A stretch of DNA of 64,000 nt from an uncultured Pedosphaera sp. (GTDB lineage Bacteria > Verrucomicrobiota > Verrucomicrobiia > Limisphaerales > Pedosphaeraceae), in contig CAIXFN010000104.1 in NCBI GenBank assembly GCA_903918755.1, positions 1-64,000 on the forward strand, read 5' to 3'. Every line of letters begins with the position of its first letter. Position 1 is the first letter of the stretch. The notes beneath the pieces were generated by a model that saw nothing but the letters and a program-made list of their open reading frames with translations, did no database searches and had not been told where the DNA came from. A program made the translations under genes and the position numbers. Positions 1 through 9,891 of the stretch are shown piece by piece.

Positions 1-70
1 CACCCCTCCGGGGATCGGCTGCGCTCGCCTCGCTACGCTCGCCTTCGCTCCGCCTCACCCCGGAGGGGTG
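1..70. repeat. Inverted-repeat hairpin at the window edge
   Basis: Positions 1-13 (CACCCCTCCGGGG) are the exact reverse complement of 58-70, enclosing about 44 bases made of short CGCTCGCCT-like iterations. The element sits where the N-terminal coding part of glycogen phosphorylase should be. It looks like a dispersed repeat or an assembly edge rather than a terminator, because coding homology resumes about 40 bases after it. Confidence 0.6.
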
Positions 71-2312
71 GCGGCGGGGAGAAGAAAGACAAATTACAGA
101 AAGAGTTTTACACCGGCCCCTGGCCAACAACATCTCCAATCTCCTGCTTGACCAGGATGCGCAACAGTTCGCCAAACACCACCAACTTGATCCGCTCCAG
201 ATCATCGAGCAAGAACCGGATGCCGGTCTCGGCAACGGTGGACTTGGCCGGCTCGCGGCCTGTTTCCTCGATTCGATGGCGACCCTCGGCCTTGCCGGCA
301 TGGGCTATGGCTTGCGTTACGACTACGGCATTTTCCGGCAAAGTATCAGCGCCGGCCGGCAGATTGAACAACCGGACCACTGGCTCGCCCGGCCCGACCC
401 ATGGGAAGTGGCTCGCCCGAACGAAGCTGTGGAAGTGCGGCTCAACGTGTCGTTCGCAATTCGTGGCGGCCTGCTGCAGGTCGTCGAAGGTCGTCCGTCG
501 TCGCTGATCGGAATTCCGTACGACCGCCCCGTGGTCGGCTACGGCGGCAAAACCGTCAACACGCTGCGCTTATGGGCCGTCAAAGCGTCGAATGATTTCG
601 ACTTCGCTCAATTCAGCAGCGGCGATTTCGTCGGTGCGCTGGCCGAAACCCTCACCGCGGAGACGATCACGCGCGTGCTGTATCCCGACGATCATACGAC
701 CTTGGGCAAAGGCCTGCGATTCTTGCAGGAATACTTTCTCGTCACCTGCTCGCTGGCCGACCTTGTCCGGCGTTTCCGGGCCGCTGGTAACGACTGGTCG
801 GCGCTGCCCGACAAAGCCGCCATTCAACTCAACGACACGCATCCGACGCTTGCAGTGCCGGAATTGATGCGACTATTGCTGGATGAGGCGAAGCTGAACT
901 GGGACGACGCGTGGCGGCTCACGCAACGTACGCTGGCTTACACGAATCACACGTTGTTGCCGGAAGCCCTGGAAAAATGGCCAGTGCAGTGGTTTCAGGA
1001 TCTGCTGCCGCGCCATCTCGCAATCATCTACGAGATCAATCGCCGCCTCCTCGACGATGTGCGCGCCAAGTATCCGGGCGACGAAGGCCGCATTGCGCGC
1101 GTCAGCCTCATCGAAGAAGGCGCATTCCGACAAGTTCGCATGGCGCACCTGGCCATCGTCGGTTCGCACAGCACCAACGGCGTCGCCGCGCTGCATTCGG
1201 AACTGCTCAAGCAGCGCGTCGTTCCCGATTTCGCTGCCCTATTCCCCGAACGCTTCAACAATAAAACGAATGGCGTCACCCCGCGACGCTGGCTGCTACT
1301 AGCCAACCCCTCGCTTGCTTCCGTCATCACCGACGCCATCGGTGACGGCTGGATTAGTGACTTGGCGCAACTGGAGAAACTACGACCGCTCGCCGCCGAC
1401 AAAGCATTTCGCGACGCGATCTGCAAGGCAAAACGCGACGCGAAGACCCGGTTCATCCAGTGGCTCAACCTGCCGGGGATTGATCCCGACAGCATTTTCG
1501 ACACGCAAATCAAGCGGATCCATGAATACAAGCGACAGCTTCTGAACGCGCTGCATATTGTCGTGCTCTACTATCGTCTTCGGGCCAATCCAAACCTCGA
1601 CCTCCCGCCGCGCACCTTCTTCTTCGCGGGCAAGGCTGCGCCCGCCTATCACTTTGCCAAGCTTGTCATCAAGTTCATCAACAACCTCGCCGACACGCTC
1701 GACCACGCCCCCGCAACCAAAGGTCGGCTCAAGGTTGTGTTCGTTCCCGACTACCGGGTCTCCGTCGCGGAGTATCTCATCCCCGCCAGCAACGTGTCCG
1801 AGCAAATCTCGACGGCCGGCTACGAAGCCAGCGGCACGAGCAACATGAAGTTCATGATGAATGGTGCGCTGACCATCGGCACGCGCGACGGAGCGACCAT
1901 TGAAATGTCCGCCGCCGCTGACGAGGAGAACTTTTTCCTGTTCGGCCTGAATGCAGAACAGGTCGAGAGCAGTCGCGGCTGGTATAATCCGCGCTGGCAT
2001 TACGAGAACGAGCCGGAAACTCGCGCCGCGCTGGATCTGATCGCCTGCAATCATTTCAGCCGAAACGAACCCGGCCTCTTCACGCCCATCCTCGACGCAT
2101 TGTTGCGTAACGGCGACCATTACCGGCATCTGGCCGACCTCGCCAGTTACTCGCAAACCCAGCAACGGGTGGGGGAATTGTTTGCCGACCAATCGGCATG
2201 GACAAACAGGGTGATCCTGAATATTGCGGCGTCCGGCAGGTTTTCCAGCGATCGCACCATTGCCGAGTATGCCAGGGAGATTTGGCACGTCGCGCCATTT
2301 TCGACCAAATGA
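3..2312 (+). CDS. glgP: Glycogen/starch alpha-glucan phosphorylase, 5' end missing or disrupted
   Basis: Cytoplasmic PLP enzyme that releases glucose-1-phosphate from glycogen. Family homology begins at about position 111 (RPLANNISNLL) and runs without a break through the conserved EPDAGLGNGGLGRLAACF block (about 207-265) to the PLP-lysine motif GTSNMKFMMNGAL near 1832-1870. The first ATG in frame (276) lies inside conserved sequence, so it is not the real start. From 111 to the stop there are about 733 codons, against roughly 815 in complete bacterial enzymes, so about 80 N-terminal residues are absent. The frame stays open to the window edge through the hairpin repeat at 1-70, but residues before 111 do not resemble the family. 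Either the gene is broken by a repeat or this is a contig edge. Confidence 0.85.
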   Translation, partial: PLRGSAALASLRSPSLRLTPEGWRRGEERQITERVLHRPLANNISNLLLDQDAQQFAKHHQLDPLQIIEQEPDAGLGNGGLGRLAACFLDSMATLGLAGMGYGLRYDYGIFRQSISAGRQIEQPDHWLARPDPWEVARPNEAVEVRLNVSFAIRGGLLQVVEGRPSSLIGIPYDRPVVGYGGKTVNTLRLWAVKASNDFDFAQFSSGDFVGALAETLTAETITRVLYPDDHTTLGKGLRFLQEYFLVTCSLADLVRRFRAAGNDWSALPDKAAIQLNDTHPTLAVPELMRLLLDEAKLNWDDAWRLTQRTLAYTNHTLLPEALEKWPVQWFQDLLPRHLAIIYEINRRLLDDVRAKYPGDEGRIARVSLIEEGAFRQVRMAHLAIVGSHSTNGVAALHSELLKQRVVPDFAALFPERFNNKTNGVTPRRWLLLANPSLASVITDAIGDGWISDLAQLEKLRPLAADKAFRDAICKAKRDAKTRFIQWLNLPGIDPDSIFDTQIKRIHEYKRQLLNALHIVVLYYRLRANPNLDLPPRTFFFAGKAAPAYHFAKLVIKFINNLADTLDHAPATKGRLKVVFVPDYRVSVAEYLIPASNVSEQISTAGYEASGTSNMKFMMNGALTIGTRDGATIEMSAAADEENFFLFGLNAEQVESSRGWYNPRWHYENEPETRAALDLIACNHFSRNEPGLFTPILDALLRNGDHYRHLADLASYSQTQQRVGELFADQSAWTNRVILNIAASGRFSSDRTIAEYAREIWHVAPFSTK

Positions 2313-2614
2313 TTGGAACACAACCGCGAGCACCTTTGAACTGATCTCCATCAACACCGGCGGAGGTGGCGTGCTTGGGCTGAATTCGGTCATCCACTCT
2401 ATCGTCCTGGCCGCGCACACTCACTGTTGGGAAGTTCGCCGTAAGGGAAAAGACCTTCGCCGTGGAAACTGGCAAGCCGGTGGCTTGATTGCGCCTTCCT
2501 TCTGTGGCTCCAAAGTCTGCCTCACGCAGCACCCCGGTGCCCGGCGCGATGCCGCTTGCCTCGGGCGCGGTTCCGTCTACAATGAAAATCAGCCAGAAAC
2601 TGAGTTTGGCGCGC
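2313..2614. other. Intergenic gap between glgP and corA
   Basis: No gene is convincing here. The corA frame stays open back to 2489, but the extra residues do not look like the family. A short perfect hairpin (CAAGCC-GGT-GGCTTG, 2473-2487) without a T-run is the only structure noticed. Confidence 0.4.
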
Positions 2615-3613
2615 ATGATTCGCTCATTTGTATTCACCACCCAGGGCCGGTTGCAAAACCAGGATGTCGAACCATCCCTGGTACCGCCCCTCTTGGAGGA
2701 CCCCAATGTTTTCCTCTGGATTGATTTGGAGAATCCCGCCCCGCCCGAGTGGAAAGCGGTGTTGGAGACGACCTTCCACTTCCACCCGCTGTCGATCGAG
2801 GATTGCCTGAGCCCAAGTCCGTCGCCGAAGGTGGAGGAGTATTCGCCGAAAGAGGGCGACACCTTTGCGCCCTATTTGTTCATGGTGATTCACGCGGTGG
2901 ACTTTGACCGAAAGGACAATTGTTTTGCGACCAGCGAGCTGGATTTCTTTCTGGGCCGGAATTTTCTGGTGACCTATCATGATAAACCATTGCGCAGCGT
3001 TTCTGGGGTGCGGGAGCGGGCCATCAACGGCACCCTGGCCATCGCGCGGGCACCGGACCGGGTGGCGCACTTGCTGCTTGATGCGCTGGTGGATAATTAC
3101 AAGCCTGCATTAGACGGCTTGGGGCTACAAATCGCCGAGGTGGAGCAAATGGCGCTGCAGAAGCCGGACAAGGAAACGCTCAACCAGATCTTGCAGGTTA
3201 AAAAGGAGGTCCTGCACCTGCGCCGAATCATCGACCCCCAGCGCGAGGTCCTGGGCAAATTCGCCGCCGGCGAATTCAAGCTCGTGCGCCCCAAGCTCGT
3301 CCCGTATTTCCGGGACGTTTACGACGCCCTATTTCACATCGGGGAGCTGGCGCAGAATTACGCTGATTCGCTGACCGCTATCTTGCAGGTGTATCTGAAC
3401 ATGTCTTCCAACCAGACCGGCGAGGTGGTGAAGCTGCTGACCCTGATTACCGTCATCACGACGCCGCTGATGATGATCGGTACCTGGTATGGCATGAATT
3501 TCAAGGGCATGCCGGAATTGGATTACCCGCACGCCTACCCCATTGCTGCCATTTGCATGGTGTTATCCACACTGGCAACGTATCTCTATTTTAAGAAAAA
3601 GCGATGGTTTTAG
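2615..3613 (+). CDS. corA: CorA-family divalent metal (Mg/Co) transporter
   Basis: Inner-membrane pentameric channel for Mg2+ or Co2+. It has a long soluble alpha/beta N-terminal domain, a helical stalk (about residues 150-260), then two C-terminal membrane helices (about 268-290 and 308-326). The signature YGMN follows the first helix (GTWYGMNFKGMPEL, about 290-303), and the end is basic (KKKRWF). The chosen start gives 332 residues beginning MIRSFVF, the usual family N-terminus. An upstream ATG at 2582 is possible; neither has a clear Shine-Dalgarno sequence. It is convergent with the chaperone gene downstream, with 12 bases between stops. Confidence 0.88.
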   Translation: MIRSFVFTTQGRLQNQDVEPSLVPPLLEDPNVFLWIDLENPAPPEWKAVLETTFHFHPLSIEDCLSPSPSPKVEEYSPKEGDTFAPYLFMVIHAVDFDRKDNCFATSELDFFLGRNFLVTYHDKPLRSVSGVRERAINGTLAIARAPDRVAHLLLDALVDNYKPALDGLGLQIAEVEQMALQKPDKETLNQILQVKKEVLHLRRIIDPQREVLGKFAAGEFKLVRPKLVPYFRDVYDALFHIGELAQNYADSLTAILQVYLNMSSNQTGEVVKLLTLITVITTPLMMIGTWYGMNFKGMPELDYPHAYPIAAICMVLSTLATYLYFKKKRWF

Positions 3614-3625
3614 CCCCGGTTTGAC

Positions 3626-4621
3626 TCACGAAACCTTCCGGGGATCGAAATCAGACTTGGCGGCCAGCTCTTTCCACAAGGCCGTCACCGCCTCATTGGG
3701 GTGTTGCGGGAGGGCGATGGCCACTTCCACGTACAGGTCTCCCCGTTTTCCCGTCCCGTCTGGCAAGCCCTTGCCGCGCACCCGCAATTGATGCCCTTGC
3801 TGGGTGCCCGGCGCGACCTTTACCAAAACCGTTCCTTCCAGCGTGCGCACGGGCACGGTTGACCCCAAAACAGCTTCCCAAGGCGCCAAAGCGAGTTCGC
3901 CCACGAGATCGGCGCCCCGCGCGCGCCAATCCGGATTTTGCGCATAGCGAACCCGCAGATAGATGTTTCCGGCCGCCCCGCCCCCCACTCCTTCGCCGCC
4001 TTTTCCCGACACCCGGATCAATTGGCCCGCTTGCACTCCGGTCGGTATCCGGACCTGATAGGTTTGCGTTTCCTCCAGCCCGGTGAGCGGATTGGTTCGC
4101 CGCACCGAAATGGCGCGCGTGGCCCCCTTCAGCACCTCGTCAAAGGTGATGAGGATGTCGCCTTCCACGTCCTGTCCCCGCTGTGGGCCGGTGGTACCGG
4201 TGCCGTCCCCATCCTGGTCAAACCCCGGACCTCCCCGCGCCCGCCCCGCCTGCCCGCCAAAAAACTGCTCGAAAAAATCACTAAACCCGGTGCCCTCAAA
4301 TTGAAAATCACCGACTCCCCCGCCGCCCTCATCACTTGATCGGCTGGACGGGTGCCCGCCGCGACCGGGCGTCGGACGGCGTTCCCCGCCGGATTTCCAA
4401 TCCTCGCCCAATTGGTCGTACTTCCGGCGGCTTTCCGGGTCGCTCAGAACCTCGTTGGCCTCATTAACCTCCTTGAATTTCTCTTCCGCGGTCTTTTTGT
4501 CCTTGGCTACATCGGGGTGGTATTTCCGCGCGAGGTTGCGAAAAGCCTTCTTGATCTCCTCCTCCGTCGCCTTGGGTGTCACGCCCAAAACCCGGTAATA
4601 ATCTTTAAATTCACTCGCCAT
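3626..4621 (-). CDS. cbpA: DnaJ-class co-chaperone of the CbpA type
   Basis: Hsp40 co-chaperone that stimulates DnaK ATPase. The J domain covers about residues 7-70 with the HPD triad at 35-37. It is followed by a Gly/Ser-rich linker (about 78-145) and the two beta-barrel client-binding domains typical of DnaJ C-terminal regions. The four CxxCxGxG zinc-finger repeats of true DnaJ are absent, which points to the CbpA/DjlA-like class (331 residues). It starts 7 bases after grpE ends, so the two are cotranscribed. No dnaK is in the window. Confidence 0.88.
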   Translation of the reverse strand: MASEFKDYYRVLGVTPKATEEEIKKAFRNLARKYHPDVAKDKKTAEEKFKEVNEANEVLSDPESRRKYDQLGEDWKSGGERRPTPGRGGHPSSRSSDEGGGGVGDFQFEGTGFSDFFEQFFGGQAGRARGGPGFDQDGDGTGTTGPQRGQDVEGDILITFDEVLKGATRAISVRRTNPLTGLEETQTYQVRIPTGVQAGQLIRVSGKGGEGVGGGAAGNIYLRVRYAQNPDWRARGADLVGELALAPWEAVLGSTVPVRTLEGTVLVKVAPGTQQGHQLRVRGKGLPDGTGKRGDLYVEVAIALPQHPNEAVTALWKELAAKSDFDPRKVS

Positions 4622-4628
4622 GGTGGAA

Positions 4629-5150
4629 CTAGGAAGGGCTCAGGTCGTTGACCACCACTTTGGCGGGGCGGTGGATTTTGGCTCCCCGACGATAGCCGCG
4701 CTGAAAGACCTCCAAAATCGTCTGGTCCGCTTTCGCCGGCTCCCGCCGCCGCGCAATCGCTTCGTGCTGATGCGGGTCGAAAGCTTTGCCCACGACTTCC
4801 TCCGACGCCACGCCATGCTGGAAGAGCAACTGCCGCAATTGTTGCAACGTCATCTCCACCCCCTGGCGCAATTGCGGTGAACTCGCTGATCCCTCCACGG
4901 CCAATGCCCGTTCCAGATTGTCAATCGAAGGGAACAACTCCTGGATGAAGGCGTCCTTTTGCGCCGCCGCGCGCGACTCCATCTCCTGCCGGCTCCGCCG
5001 TTTAAAATTCTCAAAGTCAGCCGCCAACTGGAGGTGCTCGCTCTGTTGCGCTGCGAATTGTTCCCGCAAGGATCCCGCTTCAGAGGCGACTCCGCCGGGG
5101 GCATTGCCCTCCGTTCGCTTCGGAGCGGGGGTCGTAAATTCAGAGTTCAT
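4629..5150 (-). CDS. grpE: GrpE nucleotide-exchange factor
   Basis: Cytoplasmic dimeric nucleotide-exchange factor for DnaK. A disordered N-terminus is followed by a long coiled coil (about 30-85, with the FENFKRRSRQE segment) and the beta-rich head ending FQRGYRRGAKIHRPAKVVV, the GrpE C-terminal signature. The open frame extends 60 codons further upstream, but that part is not GrpE-like, so the ATG at 5150 (MNSEFTTP) is preferred, giving 173 residues. First gene of a grpE-cbpA pair. Confidence 0.88.
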   Translation of the reverse strand: MNSEFTTPAPKRTEGNAPGGVASEAGSLREQFAAQQSEHLQLAADFENFKRRSRQEMESRAAAQKDAFIQELFPSIDNLERALAVEGSASSPQLRQGVEMTLQQLRQLLFQHGVASEEVVGKAFDPHQHEAIARRREPAKADQTILEVFQRGYRRGAKIHRPAKVVVNDLSPS

Positions 5151-5415
5151 ACATCGAGGATTTGGCCCTGAAACCGGCTCCCGCCATCGGGCAATCCCCG
5201 GCTTCGCGTACCACAAAGGGATGATATTCCCCGGATGGCGCGGCACCAATCGGGGATTCCCCCCGGCGGTGCCAAAGGCGCGGCCAAATCCTTCGGCTCG
5301 CCGACGTTGACCTTGCGGCGTTTCAATCATTGAATGGATCCGTTAACTGATGTCGCATTCGCCGTTGCCTTTCCTGACGCGCGGTTCCTGGGAACTTAAT
5401 TCCCACTAGATTTGC

Positions 5416-7029
5416 CTACGGAACCTGCGCCACTTTGACCGACGCTTCGGGCGCCACGGATTTGCTCACCGCCAATTCATAGCAGGCCATTTCCTCACTG
5501 TTGCGGACCAGCAAATACCGCCCCGCCAGCGTGGGATGATTCCACGTTTTGACGCTCAATGCCGGGATGCTGCCCAGTTCCACGAAGGCCTCGGGTTTCG
5601 CCGCCGCCAGCACCACCGCTCCGGGCTCGGTTTGCACGATCATCAGGTCATCCACCAACAGGGTCTGCCCGGAACCATAATGCCCGTCCTTCCACTTGCG
5701 TTCACCCGTGGCGATATCCACACACGCCAGCAATCCGTCATCCAATCCGTACAGATAGCCCGCCCGCACGGAAATGCTGTTGAACTGGGCTTTCATTCGC
5801 AGGTTCTTCCATAGCTCCGTCGCCGCCAGCATCCCGTCTTCCTTGGCCTTCACTTTGTACATCACGCAGCCGACCCCGTATCCGGCGGAAAGAAAAACCC
5901 GATCCTCGTCCAACACCACCGGCTGCGAGGCTTTGGGCCATTTGTCCGTGGACCAGGGCTGGTCGAGCAGAAGTTTGCCCGTCGTGGCGTCATGCGCCGT
6001 CAAACTGGCCGCATTGGCGGAAATCACCACCTTTTTTCCGGCAAGGGTGGCCAACACCGGTGAGGTGTAGCTGGCCTTGTCCGTCCCCGAGTGCCAAAGC
6101 GGCTCGCCGGTTTTGCGCTGATAGGCCAGGATGGTTGGACCATTGTTCCCCCCGCCGGACACCACCACGAAATCATCATAAACCAACGGCGAACAACTCA
6201 CCCCCCAGGTCAGGTTGGACAGGTGATTTTCCCCCAGCACATCGCGCGACCACACCTTTTGACCCGTCTCCGCGTCCAGGCAATCTAAAATCCCGGTTGC
6301 CCCGTAGGCGAATACCTGGCCTTGGTTGACCGTTGGGGTCGCCCGCGGGCCCTCCCCACCTTGCCACTGGAAGAAACGAACGTGATTGGTATGAGCCCAG
6401 ATCCGCCGCCCCGTCAAAACCTCATAGCTGGTCACCAGTTCGTCCTCGCCTTGCTGCTCCTGCGTAAAGGCCCGACCGTTCACAACCGCAAAGGCGGACC
6501 AAGCCGGTCCGCAGGGTTGGCGCCACAACTGCTTTGGGGCATGGGTCGTCCAGTCCGGCTCCAGGTGCGCCCCGTGGATGACGCCATCCCGTGCCGGGCC
6601 AAAAAACTGGGGCACATCGGTCATGTCCGCCGGCGTGGCGGCCCGATTCCCCGCGACCGCCACGGTGGCCGCCTCCGGCAATACGGGGACCCGTTTCCTG
6701 GGCGTTGACCAGCGCCAGACCAGGTGGGGCAGGCCACGGCCATCCGCCGCTCCGTCCACTTTGACTAGTTTGGGGAATACCCAGATCCCCACCGCCACTA
6801 ACGCCACAGTCAGCAATCGAATGCTCCAACGCGCCCGGCTCAAGAGGACCAGCCAGAGCAAACTAAGAATCGCCGCCAGCGCGACAATGGCCGCCGTCAG
6901 CCAGCTCTTGAAGTTGCGCTCCAAGTCCGGCTGGAGTTGCAGGAGGAGTATCCCGCCCGTCGCCAGGAGCAGGATAACGATGAGTATCCATACGCGGTGA
7001 CCGCGCGGAGTTTTTTTGTCGGAATTCAT
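5416..7029 (-). CDS. Membrane-anchored PQQ-like beta-propeller protein
   Basis: 537 residues. Three hydrophobic N-terminal segments (about 12-32, 44-63 and 70-90) are followed by an extracytoplasmic domain of PQQ-enzyme-like repeats, including YEVLTGRRIW, LDAETGQKVW, YQRKTGEPLW, HDATTGKLLL and VDIATGERKW. These are propeller blades as in BamB and quinoprotein dehydrogenases. No residues typical of an active alcohol dehydrogenase were recognised, so a scaffold or binding role is as likely as catalysis. Its stop lies about 265 bases from the grpE start. Confidence 0.75.
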   Translation of the reverse strand: MNSDKKTPRGHRVWILIVILLLATGGILLLQLQPDLERNFKSWLTAAIVALAAILSLLWLVLLSRARWSIRLLTVALVAVGIWVFPKLVKVDGAADGRGLPHLVWRWSTPRKRVPVLPEAATVAVAGNRAATPADMTDVPQFFGPARDGVIHGAHLEPDWTTHAPKQLWRQPCGPAWSAFAVVNGRAFTQEQQGEDELVTSYEVLTGRRIWAHTNHVRFFQWQGGEGPRATPTVNQGQVFAYGATGILDCLDAETGQKVWSRDVLGENHLSNLTWGVSCSPLVYDDFVVVSGGGNNGPTILAYQRKTGEPLWHSGTDKASYTSPVLATLAGKKVVISANAASLTAHDATTGKLLLDQPWSTDKWPKASQPVVLDEDRVFLSAGYGVGCVMYKVKAKEDGMLAATELWKNLRMKAQFNSISVRAGYLYGLDDGLLACVDIATGERKWKDGHYGSGQTLLVDDLMIVQTEPGAVVLAAAKPEAFVELGSIPALSVKTWNHPTLAGRYLLVRNSEEMACYELAVSKSVAPEASVKVAQVP

Positions 7030-7122
7030 ATGTCAGCCCCACCGGACCCGCAGCCTTTTTGCTGGGGTGCCACGGACCAGTGCCGCCAACATATCCCGAA
7101 AAGCCGCCTCGTCAAATCCCCT

Positions 7123-8316
7123 TCAAGCGGCGGGTAAAGCGCTCTGAATTTCGGCCAGGGACACCCCCAGGTTGCTCAGCGCGATGGCATCTAAATCCGC
7201 CACCGGTCCGGTCAGGTGAATGGTCCGGTGCACGTGGGTCAGCTTTTCGCCCGGGGCCAGCGCCGCCGCCGGGGAGGAGGACTCCAATTCATAAAATGGG
7301 CCCAACGATTTCGCGCCCGGTGTCGGCGGACCGTCGTTGTAACTATTGATCGCGTCCCCCGCATACGGATGCTTTTGCAACTTCCAGAGCGAGTTGACGT
7401 ACTCGGTTGCCCCCTCCGGCTGGGTAAATTGGATGATCGTCAGCACCTTTCCCGCCGCATCGTAGCTGCCCAAAACTGCCCGGCTGCGCTTGGGACTGAT
7501 GCCGATCTTGCTGCGAAATTCGCCGTCGCCGCGGAAATACACCGCCGTCCCGCCTACCGCCAGCCGTTCCGCCGGGATCTTGCCAAAATAATCCGCCGTC
7601 ACCTTGGGCCCCAGCTCCTTCACCGGTCCGGGCTTGATGGGCACTACCACCGTGGTGCTGGCCGAGGGATTGAACATCCCCAAAATCCAGATGGACAGCA
7701 ACCCGGTGGCCTGCTCCCACGGTTGCGCCCCGGCATTGGAGAGCTGATTGACGGTCTCATAAGCCACGACGCTGACCCCGGCTCCGATCTTGGCCCCCAG
7801 TTTTTCCGCCGCGCTTTTCGCCGTCAGCAGCTTCACTTCCCTCTCCGCCACCACCTCAAACCGCGTGCCGGAGTAATTGCCGACCCCGAACCGGGACCGG
7901 AACTTCGCCGTGGTCTTGGACTGCCGCGTCACCGCAAAAGGCAAATGATCAATGGCCGGCGGGGTATACCAGTCGCTCAATTCAAATTTCGCGCCCGGCG
8001 CAAAAAAGATCGAAAACTGGCCGCCTTCCGGCCCCAGCCAGAACCGGTCCTCCCCGCCATACACATTGATGTGCGGCTGCAGTTTTCCATCGGCAATCAG
8101 TTTTCGGTTGATCCAACCATAACTGGCCCCTCCCGCGCCCGCCGAAGTGCTTGTCATGACGCGCGCCTGCCAGGCGGGCGCCACCGCCACCTGGGCCTTC
8201 CCCGCCCGGTCGCTCAGCACAATGACCTCGGTATGTTGCTGGAGAAAGGCCGTGTCCGCGCCAAATGTGACGGCGCTGACAGATTTGGTCTTTTTCCCGG
8301 GAGCTTTTGCCTTCAT
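7123..8316 (-). CDS. DUF6786-like protein, unknown function
   Basis: 397 residues, rich in beta-strand, with motifs such as YGWINRKLIADGK, GGEDRFWLGPEGGQFSIFF and NSYNDGPP that recall the DUF6786 family found in PVC and Bacteroidetes genomes, possibly a galactose-mutarotase-like sandwich; this is from memory. No clear signal peptide, only a basic N-terminus (MKAKAPGKKTKS). The start at 8316 is chosen because an AAGGA box lies about 7 bases upstream; an in-frame ATG at 8331 and a longer frame to 8430 are less supported. Divergent from the sialate esterase gene across about 170 bases, so they may be co-regulated. Confidence 0.55.
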   Translation of the reverse strand: MKAKAPGKKTKSVSAVTFGADTAFLQQHTEVIVLSDRAGKAQVAVAPAWQARVMTSTSAGAGGASYGWINRKLIADGKLQPHINVYGGEDRFWLGPEGGQFSIFFAPGAKFELSDWYTPPAIDHLPFAVTRQSKTTAKFRSRFGVGNYSGTRFEVVAEREVKLLTAKSAAEKLGAKIGAGVSVVAYETVNQLSNAGAQPWEQATGLLSIWILGMFNPSASTTVVVPIKPGPVKELGPKVTADYFGKIPAERLAVGGTAVYFRGDGEFRSKIGISPKRSRAVLGSYDAAGKVLTIIQFTQPEGATEYVNSLWKLQKHPYAGDAINSYNDGPPTPGAKSLGPFYELESSSPAAALAPGEKLTHVHRTIHLTGPVADLDAIALSNLGVSLAEIQSALPAA

Positions 8317-8490
8317 GATTGTTTCCTTCATTTCAGTTGGTGGGAGCAAATATCCCGACCGCGGCAATTCACCGCAATGTAAATCATTCCGCCCCGAATG
8401 GAAAATTCCGTTCGCTCCGCTCCACGACATTTTTTGGCAACATTGTCGTTGACCAAAGGTGCGCGTCAGTCAGTATGAAATCGCTTCTTC

Positions 8491-9879
8491 ATGAACCGAC
8501 TTGATCAAAATGGCGGCCGGGTTTTCGGCCATTCCTGGTGCCTCGCCGGGCAATTTGTTTTGGCGCTCCTGCTGAGTGGCATCGCCTGGCCGGCTTCGGC
8601 CGCAGTACGCCTCCCGGCCATCATTTCCGAACACATGGTGCTCCAGCAGGGCCAGGAGGTGCCGCTCTGGGGGTGGGCTGATCCCGGGGAAAAAGTGACC
8701 CTTACCCTGGCTGGCAAAAAGAAATCCACCACCACCGGGCCGGATGGCCAATGGCGGGTGAAATTTTCTTCGCTCAAGCGCGGCGGCCCTTACACCCTGC
8801 GCGTCCAGGGGAAGAATGAAATCGTGGTTTCGGACGTCTTGGTCGGCGAGGTCTGGCTCGGGAGCGGCCAATCCAATATGGCCCAACCCGCCCAGGAAGC
8901 CCGCGATTTTGCCACCACCAAGGCGGAATCCAACCAGCCGGAAATCCGCATGTTCAAGGTGGAATCGAAAGGCGCGACCAACGCCCAGTCGGATTGCGTG
9001 GGCAGTTGGAAGGTTTGTTCCCCGGAAACCATCGGCCGGTATTCCGCCGTGCTCTACTTCTTCGGTCGGGAGTTGCACCAATCCCTCGGCGGCCCCCTCG
9101 GCCTCATCAACTCCTCGGTCGGTGCCACCGCCATTGAATCCTGGATCAGTCCCACCGGCCAGATCGCTAAACCGGGGGACGGCAAGGGCGACCTCTATAA
9201 CGGCAAAATCGCCCCGCTGATCCCTTACGCGCTCAAGGGCATCATCTGGTACCAGGGCGAAGCCAACGCGCATAGCCCGGAGCAGGGGCGCCAGTATCAC
9301 GCCCAACTCGTCAGCCTCGTCCAGGATTGGCGCCGACATTGGAATGCCAAATTGCCCTTCGCCTGGGTCCAACTCCCCAATTATCACGAACGCGCCGAAG
9401 CATGGTGCCTGGTCCGGGAAGGTCAACTTCAGGCCCTCGAATTACCCCGCACCGGCATGGCCATCACCGTGGACATCGGTGACGCCGGCAATATCCATCC
9501 CAAGAATAAACAGGAGACCGGCCGGCGACTCTCCCTTTGGGCGCTGGGAACTGTCTATGGTAAAAAAGTGCCTGCCACTTCCGGACCGCTCCCCGACGGC
9601 GTCCGTTTCCGTCCGGACGATGTCGTCATGAGATTCGCCCACACCGACGGCGGCCTGGTGGCCCGCGACGGCGCCCTGCGCGGATTCCTCATCGCCGCAG
9701 CCGACCAAAAATGGCTGCCCGCGCAAGCCCGGATTGTGGGCGACACCGTCGTCGTTTCCCATCCCGACGTGAAGCGGCCCGCCGCCATCCGCTATGCGTG
9801 GCAGGACAACCCCGATGGCAATCTTTACAATGGCGCGGGCCTGCCCGCCTCGCCGTTTCGGACGGATTCCTGGCTATAA
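8491..9879 (+). CDS. Secreted sialate O-acetylesterase (SGNH-type)
   Basis: Removes O-acetyl groups from sialic acids or related sugars outside the cytoplasm. Signal peptide at about 15-37 (ALLLSGIAWPASA). A beta-sandwich N-terminal region (ISEHMVLQQGQEVPLWGWADPG) precedes the catalytic block GSGQSNM with the nucleophile Ser at about residue 128. GIIWYQGEAN and the NIHPKNKQETGRRL block (His about 336) supply the rest of the active site. 462 residues, close to family size. It ends 12 bases before the SRPBCC gene and fits the glycan-catabolism theme of the region. Confidence 0.85.
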   Translation: MNRLDQNGGRVFGHSWCLAGQFVLALLLSGIAWPASAAVRLPAIISEHMVLQQGQEVPLWGWADPGEKVTLTLAGKKKSTTTGPDGQWRVKFSSLKRGGPYTLRVQGKNEIVVSDVLVGEVWLGSGQSNMAQPAQEARDFATTKAESNQPEIRMFKVESKGATNAQSDCVGSWKVCSPETIGRYSAVLYFFGRELHQSLGGPLGLINSSVGATAIESWISPTGQIAKPGDGKGDLYNGKIAPLIPYALKGIIWYQGEANAHSPEQGRQYHAQLVSLVQDWRRHWNAKLPFAWVQLPNYHERAEAWCLVREGQLQALELPRTGMAITVDIGDAGNIHPKNKQETGRRLSLWALGTVYGKKVPATSGPLPDGVRFRPDDVVMRFAHTDGGLVARDGALRGFLIAAADQKWLPAQARIVGDTVVVSHPDVKRPAAIRYAWQDNPDGNLYNGAGLPASPFRTDSWL

Positions 9880-9891
9880 GCAAGCTCCCTC

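Noticed and set aside
8449-8479. Sigma70 promoter TTGACC...TATGAA before the sialate esterase
   Set aside because: The spacer is 19 bases and the -10 is weak; not reported as a feature.
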